Assembly (NCBI GenBank): GCA_016869555.1
Contig: VGDY01000020.1
Span: 1-33,035 of the forward strand
Origin: Alphaproteobacteria bacterium
GTDB lineage: Bacteria > Pseudomonadota > Alphaproteobacteria > Rhizobiales > Beijerinckiaceae
Direction of reading: 5' to 3'
DNA length: 33,035 bases
Position numbers and translations under genes: made by a program. This document shows, one piece after another, positions 1-8,198 of the stretch. Position 1 is the stretch's first letter. Each line of letters starts with the position of its first letter. The notes under the pieces are model-generated. The model was given only the letters and a program-made list of their open reading frames with translations. It did not search any database and was not told the origin of the DNA.

Positions 1-1
1 T

Positions 2-115
2 TGCAGGCTGAAGGACTTCAGGCGCATCGCAACCAGATACGACAAGCTCGCTCAAAATTTCTTCTCGGCCCTCTGCTTCGTCGCTACCTTGGCATATTGG
101 ATAGGAGTTAATTGA
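2..115 (+). mobile_element. C-terminal end of an IS5-family-like transposase
   Basis: Reading from base 2, the frame encodes 37 residues ending in a TGA at 113-115. The peptide contains DFRRIATRYDKLAQNFFSAL followed by a hydrophobic tail, which is the usual C-terminal signature of IS5-group DDE transposases (the R-Y-D-K-L-A block just before the end). Only the last part of the gene is in the window. The bases after the stop, with GTCCGGAC near 116-123, probably belong to the element's terminal repeat, but the other end is not visible so the boundary cannot be fixed. The element ends within about 70 bp of hpnB. Confidence 0.75.
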
Positions 116-187
116 GTCCGGACCCTAGTTTAGCTTGAACGCGGGTGATAGAAGGCGGTCTGCGTCGAATCTTCACCCCGATTCGCC

Positions 188-1516
188 ATGCTCGCAATGT
201 TCATCGCCCTCATTGGGCTATTTGCCTGGCTCTATCTCATTGCGCTGCGCGGCGGATTTTGGCGGCTGACCGAGCACGACCGCAACCTCGGCGGCCAGGA
301 ACCCGCCACGCCGGCAACCCATGTCGTGGCGATCGTTCCGGCCCGCAACGAAGCCGACGTCATCGAACAGAGCCTGGCGTCGCTGTTCGCGCAACAATTC
401 CAGGGCCGCTTCGACGTCATTCTGGTCGACGACGAGAGCGACGACGGCACCGCCGAAATCGCGCGCCGCTGCGCGGCCGCGCATGGCGCGTCCGGCCGGC
501 TGACCATCCTCTCGTCGCGCGGACCTGACGCGGGCTGGACCGGAAAGCTCGCGGCGATGCAGCGCGGATTCGATCATTTGCGAAGCCTGCCGCGCGACCC
601 CGACTTCGTGCTGTTCTGCGACGCGGACATCGAATTTTCGCCGCCGGTGCTGGCGCGTCTCGTTTCGGGGACGACGGCCCGCGGCGCCGTCCTAACCTCG
701 CTGATGGTCAAGCTGCGCTGCGAAAGCGCCGCCGAGCGTTGGCTCGTTCCGGCCTTCATTTTCTTTTTTCAGAAGCTCTACCCGTTCCGCCACGTCAATG
801 ATCCCGACCATTCGGCGGCGGGCGCGGCGGGCGGGGTGATGCTGGCGCGCCCCGAGGCGCTTGCGGCGGCAGGGGGCTTTCGCGCCATTCGCGGCGCGCT
901 GATCGACGATTGCGCGCTGGGCGCGCTGATGAAGGCGCAAGGGCCGATCTGGCTAGGTCTGACCGAAGACGTCTGCAGCCTGCGCGCCTATCCGCGGATC
1001 GCCGACATTTCGCGCATGGTCGTGCGCTCGGCCTACGCCCAGCTCAGCTATTCGCCCTGGCGTCTCGCCGGGGCGCTGCTGGGCATGGCGGCCGCCTATC
1101 TCGCGCCGCCCTATCTGGCGTTTTTCGGCGAATCGCCGGCCCGCGAGACGGCGCTCGTCTCCTGGCTGATGATGGCGCAGTGCTATATGCCGACCTTGCG
1201 CTTTTACGGCCTGTCGCGGCTGCGCGCCTTTGCTTTGCCAGGCGTCGCGGCGTGCTATACGTGGTTCACGGTTGAATCGGCCTGGCGGCACTTCTGCGGC
1301 CGTGGCGGCGAATGGAAGGGCCGCTATCAGGCGCCGCGCGCGCAAACGGCGGCGCCGAGATTCGAATCGTCCGACGAGATCGAGGCGAGCCGCGAAATCG
1401 AGGTTGAAGGCGCGGGAGCGTCGTGGAGCGGTAAAACGGCGTCATCATGGACATCGAGCGGACGAGTTCGGGAAAGACCCATCGCGACGAAAATTTTCCC
1501 GTCGCCTCCTTTCTGA
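188..1516 (+). CDS. hpnB: Hopanoid-associated glycosyltransferase HpnB
   Basis: Predicted family 2 glycosyltransferase of 442 residues, membrane-linked, of the HpnB group found in hopanoid operons; its exact acceptor is not established. It starts with a hydrophobic segment (residues 2-20). The GT-A nucleotide-sugar fold follows, with VVAIVPARNEADVI near residue 46, VDDESDDGT near 80 and FCDADIEF near 143 as the metal-binding DxD-type site. More hydrophobic stretches lie at about 290-345. The start ATG has only a weak ribosome site. The last 50 or so residues are low complexity and the gene runs 70 bp into hpnC, so the C terminus may be an extension created by loss of an earlier stop. First gene of the hpnBCDE run; hpnA is not in the window and an IS element lies just upstream. 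Confidence 0.9.
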   Translation: MLAMFIALIGLFAWLYLIALRGGFWRLTEHDRNLGGQEPATPATHVVAIVPARNEADVIEQSLASLFAQQFQGRFDVILVDDESDDGTAEIARRCAAAHGASGRLTILSSRGPDAGWTGKLAAMQRGFDHLRSLPRDPDFVLFCDADIEFSPPVLARLVSGTTARGAVLTSLMVKLRCESAAERWLVPAFIFFFQKLYPFRHVNDPDHSAAGAAGGVMLARPEALAAAGGFRAIRGALIDDCALGALMKAQGPIWLGLTEDVCSLRAYPRIADISRMVVRSAYAQLSYSPWRLAGALLGMAAAYLAPPYLAFFGESPARETALVSWLMMAQCYMPTLRFYGLSRLRAFALPGVAACYTWFTVESAWRHFCGRGGEWKGRYQAPRAQTAAPRFESSDEIEASREIEVEGAGASWSGKTASSWTSSGRVRERPIATKIFPSPPF

Positions 1517-2343
1517 TCGCGCCGCGCCATCGCGCGCCGATCCTCGCCTTTTATGATTTCGTTCGCGCCGCCGACGATATTTCCGATCATCCCACGCTCG
1601 GCGCGCAGGAAAAGCTCGATCTCCTGGACGCGCTCGACGGCGCGCTGATCGGAAAGACCGAAGCGGATGCGCCGGTCGCGCGCCGCCTGCGCGACACATG
1701 CCGCGCGCGCGGCCTCGATCCGCAGCATGCGCGCGACCTGATTACGGCGTTCAAGCGCGACGTGACCCAATTGCGCTATCGGGACTGGGACGATCTCATC
1801 GACTATTGCCGCTATTCGGCGATGCCCGTCGGGCGCTTCGTCTGCGACGTTCACGGCGAGGATCCCGGCCGGGTCTGGGCGGCGAATGACGCGCTCTGCG
1901 CCGCGCTGCAAATCATCAATCACCTGCAGGACTGCGGCAAGGACTACCGCGACCTCGACCGGGTCTATCTGACCCAGGACGCGCTCGCGGCGCATGGCGC
2001 TGCGGTGGAGATGCTGGCTCAGGAGAAAGCGCCGGCGCCGCTGCTCGCGACGATCCGCGAATTGAACGAGAAGACGGCGCGTCTCCTCGCCCAGTCGCGC
2101 TGCTTCGCGGACCTGATCGACGATGCGCGGCTCGCCATGGAGGTTGGCGCCATCCAAACCCTCGCCGAACATCTCGTCGCGCGGCTCGCCATCGCCGATC
2201 CGCTCAGCGACAAGGTCCATGACGGCAAGCTCGGCTTCGCGGCGAAGGGCGCGATCGGCGCGATCGGCGCGATCGGCGCGCTGCTTCGGCGATTCTTGCG
2301 CCCCCGCGCGGTTTCGCCGGCCATCCCGGGAACGCGCCAATGA
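1447..2343 (+). CDS. hpnC: Squalene synthase-like HpnC (hydroxysqualene synthase)
   Basis: Member of the squalene/phytoene synthase superfamily, 298 residues. In characterised systems HpnC converts presqualene diphosphate to hydroxysqualene. Visible motifs are ENFPVASFLIAPRHRAPILA near the N terminus, the first aspartate-rich motif VRAADDISD (about residues 39-47) and the second, LQDCGKDYRDLDR, near 159. The start at 1447 preserves the conserved N terminus although it overlaps hpnB by 70 bp. A tandem triplication of a 9-bp unit at 2251-2277 writes a GAIGAIGAIGA stretch near the C terminus. The stop overlaps the hpnD start as ATGA, so translation is probably coupled. Confidence 0.93.
   Translation: MDIERTSSGKTHRDENFPVASFLIAPRHRAPILAFYDFVRAADDISDHPTLGAQEKLDLLDALDGALIGKTEADAPVARRLRDTCRARGLDPQHARDLITAFKRDVTQLRYRDWDDLIDYCRYSAMPVGRFVCDVHGEDPGRVWAANDALCAALQIINHLQDCGKDYRDLDRVYLTQDALAAHGAAVEMLAQEKAPAPLLATIRELNEKTARLLAQSRCFADLIDDARLAMEVGAIQTLAEHLVARLAIADPLSDKVHDGKLGFAAKGAIGAIGAIGALLRRFLRPRAVSPAIPGTRQ
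2251..2277 (+). repeat. Three tandem copies of the 9-mer GCGATCGGC in hpnC
   Basis: Copies lie at 2251-2259, 2260-2268 and 2269-2277, in frame, encoding (AIG)3. Because 9 is a multiple of 3, slippage here would change protein length without shifting the frame. It lies in the poorly conserved tail of HpnC. Confidence 0.9.
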
Positions 2344-3215
2344 CCATCGACGCGCTTGCCGATTCGACGACGCTGCGCACGCGCGCGATCGCGACCAAAA
2401 GCTCCTTCTATCTGGCGATGCGCATCCTGGAGCCGGAACGCCGCGACGCCATGTTCGCGATTTACGCCTTCTGCCGCGCGGTCGACGACATCGCCGACGA
2501 TGAGGGAGACCGCGCTCTACGTCGCGCCGCGCTCGATCAGTGGCGCGCCGACCTCGATGAGCTTTACGCCGGCCGAATTCGCGCGCGCGTGAGCTTTCTT
2601 ACCGAGCCTGTCCGCCGCTTCCGGCTCGACCGCGCCGATTTCGAATCGGTGATCGACGGGATGGCGATGGACGTTGACGAGGATATTTGCGCGCCGGAAT
2701 GGGAAAAGCTCGAACTCTATTGCGATCGGGTCGCGAGCGCCGTCGGACGACTGTCGGTGCGCGCCTTCGGCCTCGTCGACGAGGAGCCGGGCGCCGAATG
2801 CGAACTGCCGACAGGACCGAAACTGCTCGCCTATCACCTCGGACGGGCGCTGCAGCTCGCCAACATCTTGCGCGACCTCGACGAGGACGCCGGCCGCGGA
2901 CGCCTGTATCTGCCCCGCGAAGCCATTGAAACCGCCGGGCTGACAAGCTTCGCGCCGCACGCGGTGCTTTCGCATCCCTCGCTCGAAAAGGTTTGCGCGC
3001 CGGTCGTCTGCCGCGCCCGCGAACATTATGATCAGGCCGATCTGGTGATGGCGGGCCTGCCGAAGCGCGCGGTGAAAGCCCCCTATCTGATGGCCGCCGG
3101 CTACCGCTCGATCCTCGACGGTCTCGCGGACCGCGGCTTCGCGCCGCCGCGCGCGCCAGTGCGGGCGTCGCGCCTCAAGCTGATCAGCGCTTTCTTGCGT
3201 CACGCCTTCACGTGA
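2340..3215 (+). CDS. hpnD: Presqualene diphosphate synthase HpnD
   Basis: Squalene/phytoene synthase family protein of 291 residues. HpnD condenses two farnesyl diphosphates to presqualene diphosphate, the first step of the HpnDCE route to squalene. The sequence shows SSFYLAMRILEPERRDAMFA, the first Asp-rich motif FCRAVDDIADDEGD (about residues 45-58) and the second motif LANILRDLDEDAGRGRLYLP (about 172-191), both typical of this family. It starts in an ATGA overlap with hpnC and ends in a GTGA overlap with hpnE, which argues for one transcript and coupled translation. Confidence 0.95.
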   Translation: MTIDALADSTTLRTRAIATKSSFYLAMRILEPERRDAMFAIYAFCRAVDDIADDEGDRALRRAALDQWRADLDELYAGRIRARVSFLTEPVRRFRLDRADFESVIDGMAMDVDEDICAPEWEKLELYCDRVASAVGRLSVRAFGLVDEEPGAECELPTGPKLLAYHLGRALQLANILRDLDEDAGRGRLYLPREAIETAGLTSFAPHAVLSHPSLEKVCAPVVCRAREHYDQADLVMAGLPKRAVKAPYLMAAGYRSILDGLADRGFAPPRAPVRASRLKLISAFLRHAFT

Positions 3216-4453
3216 GCGAAACGATTCATGTCGTCGGCGCGGGCCTCGCCGGACTCGCCTGCGCGCTGCGCCTTGCCGACGCCGGCTGCCGCGTCGCGCT
3301 GTATGAGGCCGCGCGCATGGCCGGCGGGCGCTGCCGCTCCTATTTCGACGCCTCCCTCGGCCTGACGATCGACAATGGCAATCATCTGCTGCTCTCCGGC
3401 AATAGAGCGGCGCGCGATTACGCCAAGCGCATCGGCGCGAGCGACGCGCTCGTCGGCCCCGACGAATGCGCCTTCGATTTTCTCGATGCGCGCACGGGCG
3501 AGCGCTGGCGGCTGCGCCCCAACGCCTCGCGCGTTCCCTGGTGGATTTTCGTCGCCAACCGCCGCGTCCCCGGCGCCGGACCGCTCGCCTATTTCGACGC
3601 CGGCAGACTGCTCTTCGCCAAGGACGGCGCGACGATTGGCGAAACCATGCACTGCAAGGGCCCGCTGTGGGAGAAGCTTTGGCGCCCGGTTCTGCTCTCG
3701 GCACTCAACACCGAGCCCGAAGAGGCTTCCGCCAAACTCGCCGGCGCGGTGCTGCGCGAGACGCTCGCGGCGGGCGGCGACGCCTGTCGCCCCATGGTGG
3801 CGAAAGGCGGCCTCGGCGACGCCTTGATCGAACCGGCGCTGCGCACGCTCCGCGCCAGAGGCGTCGAGCCGCGCTTCGGCGCGCGTCTGCGCGAAATCTC
3901 TTTCGAGGAGTCGCGCGTCGCGGCGCTGCGTTTTGGCGATACGGAAGTGACGCTCGGAAAAGGCGAGGCGGTGGTTCTCGCTGCGCCGCCATGGATCGCA
4001 GAGGAGCTTATTCCCGGCCTCGTCGCGCCAAATGATTTTCGCGCGATTCTCAATGCGCATTTCAGGATCGCGCCGCCTGAGGGCCAGCCGCTGCTGCTCG
4101 GCATGATCGGCACGCTGACCGAATGGCTGTTCGCCTTCGACGATCGCCTATCGGTGACGATCAGCGGCGCCGACCGGCTAATGGACGAACCGCGCGAAGC
4201 GCTGGCGCGAAAAATCTGGGCGGAGGTCGCCGCCGCGACGGGCCTGCCGGCGGCGTCGCCGCCCTGGCAGATCGTGAAGGAGAAGCGCGCCACCTTTGCC
4301 GCGACGCCGGCGCAGGAAATGCGCCGGCCGAACGCCAAGACGGCATGGGACAATCTGTGGCTTGCTGGCGACTGGACGAACACGGGATTGCCGGCGACGA
4401 TCGAGGGGTCGATACGCTCAGGTTACAAGGCGGCTGAATTGTCGGGCGCCTGA
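3212..4453 (+). CDS. hpnE: Hydroxysqualene dehydroxylase HpnE (FAD-dependent)
   Basis: Flavin amine-oxidase-like protein, 413 residues, which reduces hydroxysqualene to squalene in the HpnC/HpnD/HpnE pathway. The N terminus has the dinucleotide-binding motif HVVGAGLAGLACALRLADAG (residues 5-24) followed by YEAARMAGGRCRSY. The C-terminal FAD motif is LAGDWTNTGLPATIEGSIRSG. The start is a GTG inside a GTGA overlap with the hpnD stop. No membrane segments are obvious. Last gene of the tightly overlapped hpnBCDE block; the next gene begins 34 bp later. Confidence 0.94.
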   Translation: MSETIHVVGAGLAGLACALRLADAGCRVALYEAARMAGGRCRSYFDASLGLTIDNGNHLLLSGNRAARDYAKRIGASDALVGPDECAFDFLDARTGERWRLRPNASRVPWWIFVANRRVPGAGPLAYFDAGRLLFAKDGATIGETMHCKGPLWEKLWRPVLLSALNTEPEEASAKLAGAVLRETLAAGGDACRPMVAKGGLGDALIEPALRTLRARGVEPRFGARLREISFEESRVAALRFGDTEVTLGKGEAVVLAAPPWIAEELIPGLVAPNDFRAILNAHFRIAPPEGQPLLLGMIGTLTEWLFAFDDRLSVTISGADRLMDEPREALARKIWAEVAAATGLPAASPPWQIVKEKRATFAATPAQEMRRPNAKTAWDNLWLAGDWTNTGLPATIEGSIRSGYKAAELSGA

Positions 4454-4487
4454 ACCCGGTTTCATTAGCCGCGCCGGAGGAAACTCC

Positions 4488-4922
4488 ATGGTGAAGAATT
4501 TCGACCACCTGACGATCGTCGTGCGCGACGTCGACGCCGCCAAGAAATTCTTTGCGGTGTTAGGCTTCGCCGAGGCGATGTCGGTCGTCATCTCCGGCCC
4601 GCCCTTCGACTCCTACATGGGCGTTCCCGGCTTAACGGCCGAGCACGTCACTCTGGTTCTGGAAAATGTTTCGCCGCGAACGGAAATTCAGCTGCTCAAA
4701 TATCTTCACCCCGAGCCCCTGCCCGATCCCGCCATTCGCGACCTGCATCGGATCGGCTTCAACCACGTCTGTTTCGCGGTGGAGAATATCGAAGCCGAGG
4801 TCGCTAGAATCCGGGCGGCCGGCTTTCGGACGCGAAACGACGTCATGAATTTTCATTCCCGCAAGCTGGTCTTCATCGAAGGGCCTGAGGGCGTCACGGT
4901 CGAACTCGCGCAATGGGTTTGA
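4488..4922 (+). CDS. VOC-superfamily (glyoxalase/bleomycin resistance-like) protein
   Basis: A 144-residue single-module VOC-fold protein. It opens with FDHLTIVVRDVDAAKKFFAV, where the first His is a usual metal ligand, and later has GFNHVCFAVENIEAEVARIRAAGF and VFIEGPEGVTVELAQW, where the Glu residues fit the metal site. Substrate cannot be told from sequence; the fold serves glyoxalases, epimerases, dioxygenases and drug-binding proteins. The start is set by GGAGG eight bases before the ATG; a longer open frame upstream is ignored because it overlaps hpnE. It is 34 bp downstream of hpnE and could be co-transcribed with it, but no hopanoid role is known to me. Confidence 0.85.
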   Translation: MVKNFDHLTIVVRDVDAAKKFFAVLGFAEAMSVVISGPPFDSYMGVPGLTAEHVTLVLENVSPRTEIQLLKYLHPEPLPDPAIRDLHRIGFNHVCFAVENIEAEVARIRAAGFRTRNDVMNFHSRKLVFIEGPEGVTVELAQWV

Positions 4923-4932
4923 TGACCGCGCG

Positions 4933-4964
4933 GCGAGCGGGCGCAGTTTGCGCCCGCCGCTCGC
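4933..4964. terminator. Probable bidirectional terminator hairpin
   Basis: A GC-rich stem between two convergent genes: GCGGGCGCA (4937-4945), loop GTT, TGCGCCCGC (4949-4957), then GCGA (4933-4936) pairs with TCGC (4961-4964) across a 3-base bulge. It sits just after the VOC gene stop and before the end of the minus-strand gene. No long T run follows on either strand. Confidence 0.6.
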
Positions 4965-4969
4965 AAATC

Positions 4970-5611
4970 TTACGCAGCCTTCTTTTGCCGCTCGGCGATG
5001 TAAGCCGTCGTTTTTTCAACCGCGACGGCAATCTGCTTCTGCACGACCGGCGAATATTCCTTCGCCTTGAGCAGGCCTTGCTGCAGTTCGCTCAGCGCCC
5101 TTTGCGTCAGCGGATGCGTCTTCAGCTTCGTCCACTCGGCCTGCACGTCGAGTTCCGCGAGCCAGGCGATCGCTTTCTCGGTCATCGGATGCGCTTTCAG
5201 CGCCTCGAACTTGCCCTTGAAATCGACGGTCGCGAGATAGGCCAACGCTGCCTTCGAACCATCCTCGGCGTGCTTGCGCGCGACGGGGAGATATTCGACG
5301 ACGCTTTCGACGCCGCGCTTCGCCGCGCCGACGGCGGTCTGCGTCAGCGCATTCGCCTTCAGCAGCGCATAGACTCTCGCGTTCGCCGCGCACAAGTCGG
5401 CTTCGAGCCGAAAAATCCTATATTCCTGCTGTCTCGCCGCATTGACCGAGCGCTCATATTGCGCGCCGGTCCGCTCCGCTTCCGTCCTGACGCGCTCCAG
5501 CTCAGTCTCGAGCGCGCCGACATGATCCTTGATGGCGTCGACCATCTCAAACGAAAACTTGCCGGCCGCGAGGTCGGCCAATGCGCGTCTGCCTTCGAGT
5601 TTCATAGCCAT
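4970..5611 (-). CDS. Helical repeat protein of unknown function
   Basis: I do not recognise a named family. The 213-residue protein is almost wholly helical and charged, with no signal peptide or membrane segment. Residues 28-75 look like a coiled coil (LETELERVRTEAERTGAQYE). The C-terminal part contains three spaced copies of a motif of the form LK[AT][NH][AP][LM]T[QE]xA at about residues 84, 138 and 163. Such amphipathic repeats occur in proteins that bind lipid surfaces, for example phasin-like proteins, but that is only inference. The start at 5611 has GGAAGGA nine bases upstream; a second ATG two codons later is also possible. It lies inside the hopanoid cluster in opposite orientation. 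Confidence 0.7.
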   Translation of the reverse strand: MAMKLEGRRALADLAAGKFSFEMVDAIKDHVGALETELERVRTEAERTGAQYERSVNAARQQEYRIFRLEADLCAANARVYALLKANALTQTAVGAAKRGVESVVEYLPVARKHAEDGSKAALAYLATVDFKGKFEALKAHPMTEKAIAWLAELDVQAEWTKLKTHPLTQRALSELQQGLLKAKEYSPVVQKQIAVAVEKTTAYIAERQKKAA

Positions 5612-5791
5612 GCCTATCCTTCCAACGCCGCCCCAAAGACCATCGGCGGCGGATAGTTAAAACTTCGTTTTCATCACGCGAAAATCGCCTTCTTTTCCAA
5701 TAATTGCACAATGACCCGTCAGGCATGTGACCTTCAAACTCCGCAACCTGGCGTCTCTCCTTGCCGAGGCGGTCGTAGAGCCGGGCGCGGC

Positions 5792-5818
5792 TTGACGATA
5801 TAGTCAATTCACTATAGC
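5792..5818 (+). promoter_or_regulatory. Promoter with overlapping palindrome before the XRE gene
   Basis: TTGACG at 5792-5797 is a good -35 candidate, and TATAGC at 5813-5818 could be the -10 element, though the spacing of 15 is short. Between and over it lies TATAGTCAATTCACTATA (5799-5816), an 18-bp palindrome broken only at two positions. An XRE protein binding its own promoter here would be expected; the following gene encodes such a protein. Confidence 0.5.
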
Positions 5819-5867
5819 CAATGCGCTCGGCGCGACTGCGCCGCGCGCCTTTCAACAAGCCAGAATC

Positions 5868-6161
5868 ATGACCGAAGTCTCGACCGCCGCTGTAGAGACG
5901 CCTGCCGACGACCATCTCCTGAAGGCGCAACTCGTCCGCAAGATCGACGCGCTCTTAAAGGAGCGAGGATTGAAGCAGGTGCAGGCCGCCGAAATTTTCG
6001 GCGTCAGGCAGCCGGACGTTTCGAAGCTGCTGCACGGCGACTTCCGGCAATTCTCCCTGGAGCGGCTGCTGCGATTCCTCGTCGCGCTCGGGCAGGATGT
6101 CGAAATCGTCGTCAAGCCGCACCGCCAATCGACCAAAGCCGCGACGCTCAGCGTCGCCTGA
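5868..6161 (+). CDS. XRE-family regulator, HigA-like antitoxin type
   Basis: A 97-residue DNA-binding protein. Residues 19-45 carry LKAQLVRKIDALLKERGLKQ, and the helix-turn-helix is QVQAAEIFGVRQPDVSKLLHG (about 38-58), followed by FSLERLLRFLVALGQDVEIVVKP. This is the standard form of HigA/COG5606-type antitoxins, which usually follow a Gp49-like toxin gene. No toxin-like frame is visible upstream or downstream, so it looks like an orphan used as a regulator. The gene ends 24 bp before the shc start, so both are likely on one transcript started at the palindromic promoter near 5800. The ribosome site at the chosen ATG is weak. Confidence 0.85.
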   Translation: MTEVSTAAVETPADDHLLKAQLVRKIDALLKERGLKQVQAAEIFGVRQPDVSKLLHGDFRQFSLERLLRFLVALGQDVEIVVKPHRQSTKAATLSVA

Positions 6162-6185
6162 ACGCAAATGTCAAAAGGAATTGCA

Positions 6186-8159
6186 ATGAACGTCGCCGCG
6201 CGCATTGACGATCATTTCACCGCCGTGTCGACCGAAGCGCTCGAGGCGAGCATCGACAACGCCAAGGGCGCGCTGCTGTCGCTGCGCAAGACCGGCGGAC
6301 ATTTCTGCTTCGAACTCGAAGCCGACACCACCATTCCCGCCGAATATGTGCTGATGCGCCATTTCCGCGCCGAGCCGGTCGACGCCGAACTCGAACGCAA
6401 GATCGGCGTTTACCTGCGCCGCTGCCAGGGCGACCACGGCGGCTGGCCGCTGTTTCAGGACGGGCGCTTCAACATAAGCGCCAGCGTCAAGGCTTACTTC
6501 GCGCTCAAGATGATCGGCGACGACGTTGAGGCGCCGCATATGGCGCGCGCCCGCGCGGCGATCCTCGCCTATGGCGGCGCAGCGAAGAGCAACGTCTTTA
6601 CCCGCGCGCTGCTGGCGCTTTACGGCGAAATTCCCTGGCGCGGCGTGCCGGTGATGCCTGTCGAAATCATGCTGCTGCCGAAATGGTTTCCCTTCCACCT
6701 CGATAAAATCTCCTACTGGGGCCGCACGGTTCTCGTGCCGCTGCTGGTGCTGATGACGAAAAAGCCGCGCGCGAAGAACCCCAGGAACGTCCACATTCCC
6801 GAACTCTTCGCGACGCCGCCGGAAGAAGTGAAGGTCTGGCCGAAAGGCGAACACCAGACCTGGCCCTGGGCCCATATTTTCGGCGAGGTCGACAGGCTGC
6901 TGCGTTTGATCGAGCCGCACATGCCCAAGGGGCCGCGCGAACACGCGATCGAACTTGCCGAGAAATGGACCACCGAGCGCCTGAATGGCGTCGACGGCCT
7001 CGGCGCGATCTTTCCATCGATGGTCAACAGCCTGCTGATGTATGACGCGCTCGGCGTCTCTGACGACGATACGCGCAAGAAGCTGGCGCGCGAGTCGATC
7101 GAGCGACTGCTCGTCGTCAATGAGACGGAAGCCTATTGCCAGCCCTGCGTCTCGCCGGTGTGGGACACATGTCTGGCGGCGCATGCGCTGATTGAAACCG
7201 GCGACGAAGACGCGCGCGACGCCGCCCGCGCGGCCTGCGAATGGCTCGCGCCCTTGCAGGCGCTCGACGTGAAGGGCGACTGGGCGGCGCAGCGGCCTGA
7301 CCTGCGGCCCGGAGGATGGGCGTTCCAATACGCCAACGCCTATTATCCGGACGTCGACGACACCGCTGTCGTCGTCACCGCGATGGATCGACTGACGGCG
7401 AATGACGCGTCCCGGCCTTATGACGAACGCATCGCCCGCGCCAAGGAGTGGATCGTCGGCATGCAGTCGAAAAACGGCGGCTGGGGCGCCTTCGACGCCG
7501 ACAATACTTACGATTATCTCAACCACATCCCCTTCGCCGATCATGGCGCGCTGCTCGATCCGCCGACGGCCGACGTGTCGGCGCGCTGCGTCTCGATGCT
7601 GGCGCAGCTCGGCGACACGATCGACACAAGCGACTGTCTCAAGCGCGGCGTCGATTATCTCATCAAGGAGCAGGAGAAGGACGGCAGCTGGTTCGGCCGC
7701 TGGGGCGCGAATTACATCTACGGGACCTGGTCGACGCTGTGCGCGCTCAACGCCGCCGGCTTGCCGCATGATCATGGCGCCTATCGTCGCGCCGTCGACT
7801 GGCTCGCCGCGATTCAGAACGACGACGGCGGCTGGGGCGAGGACCTTTCAAGCTACAGGCTGGATTACAAGGGCTATGAGCAGGCTCCCTCGACGGCGTC
7901 GCAAACCGCCTGGGCGCTGCTCGGGCTGATGGCCGCCGGCGAAATCGACCATCCGGCCGTGGCAAAGGGGATCGCCTATCTGCAAGCAACGCAAAACGAC
8001 AGCGGGCTGTGGAGCGAGGCGCGATTCACCGCCACGGGTTTTCCGCGCGTCTTCTATCTGCGCTATCATGGCTATGGAAAATTCTTCCCGCTCTGGGCGC
8101 TGGCGCGCTACCGCAATCTGCGACGCGCCAACAGCAGACGCGTGCAGGCTGGGCTTTAA
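6186..8159 (+). CDS. shc: Squalene-hopene cyclase
   Basis: Cyclises squalene to hopene (and diplopterol), a membrane-bound step at the centre of the hopanoid route. The 657-residue length fits the family. The acid motif DVDDTA is at residues 389-394; the second Asp (391) matches the proton donor of characterised cyclases. QW-type repeats are seen, for example QGDHGGWPLF near 80, QSKNGGWGAF near 430, KDGSWFGRWG, NDDGGWGED and TQNDSGLWSEA toward the C terminus. An ATG six codons earlier (6168) is open, but AAGGA at 6175-6179 sits seven bases before the 6186 ATG and favours the latter. hpnG follows after 39 bp. Confidence 0.96.
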   Translation: MNVAARIDDHFTAVSTEALEASIDNAKGALLSLRKTGGHFCFELEADTTIPAEYVLMRHFRAEPVDAELERKIGVYLRRCQGDHGGWPLFQDGRFNISASVKAYFALKMIGDDVEAPHMARARAAILAYGGAAKSNVFTRALLALYGEIPWRGVPVMPVEIMLLPKWFPFHLDKISYWGRTVLVPLLVLMTKKPRAKNPRNVHIPELFATPPEEVKVWPKGEHQTWPWAHIFGEVDRLLRLIEPHMPKGPREHAIELAEKWTTERLNGVDGLGAIFPSMVNSLLMYDALGVSDDDTRKKLARESIERLLVVNETEAYCQPCVSPVWDTCLAAHALIETGDEDARDAARAACEWLAPLQALDVKGDWAAQRPDLRPGGWAFQYANAYYPDVDDTAVVVTAMDRLTANDASRPYDERIARAKEWIVGMQSKNGGWGAFDADNTYDYLNHIPFADHGALLDPPTADVSARCVSMLAQLGDTIDTSDCLKRGVDYLIKEQEKDGSWFGRWGANYIYGTWSTLCALNAAGLPHDHGAYRRAVDWLAAIQNDDGGWGEDLSSYRLDYKGYEQAPSTASQTAWALLGLMAAGEIDHPAVAKGIAYLQATQNDSGLWSEARFTATGFPRVFYLRYHGYGKFFPLWALARYRNLRRANSRRVQAGL

Positions 8160-8198
8160 AAAATCTTAAGCGACGGATGCGGCGCGAGCGGAGGAACG

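Noticed and set aside
1327-2340. 337-codon frame antisense to hpnC
   Set aside because: It covers exactly the hpnC region and ignores the clear HpnC motifs on the plus strand.
5612-5867. HigB-type toxin gene before the XRE regulator
   Set aside because: All three plus frames are broken and none resembles Gp49/RelE toxins; the minus frame through here also lacks motifs.
6171-7775. 534-codon open frame antisense to shc
   Set aside because: It lies wholly opposite the shc gene, has no ribosome site or family motifs, and such frames are common opposite GC-rich genes.
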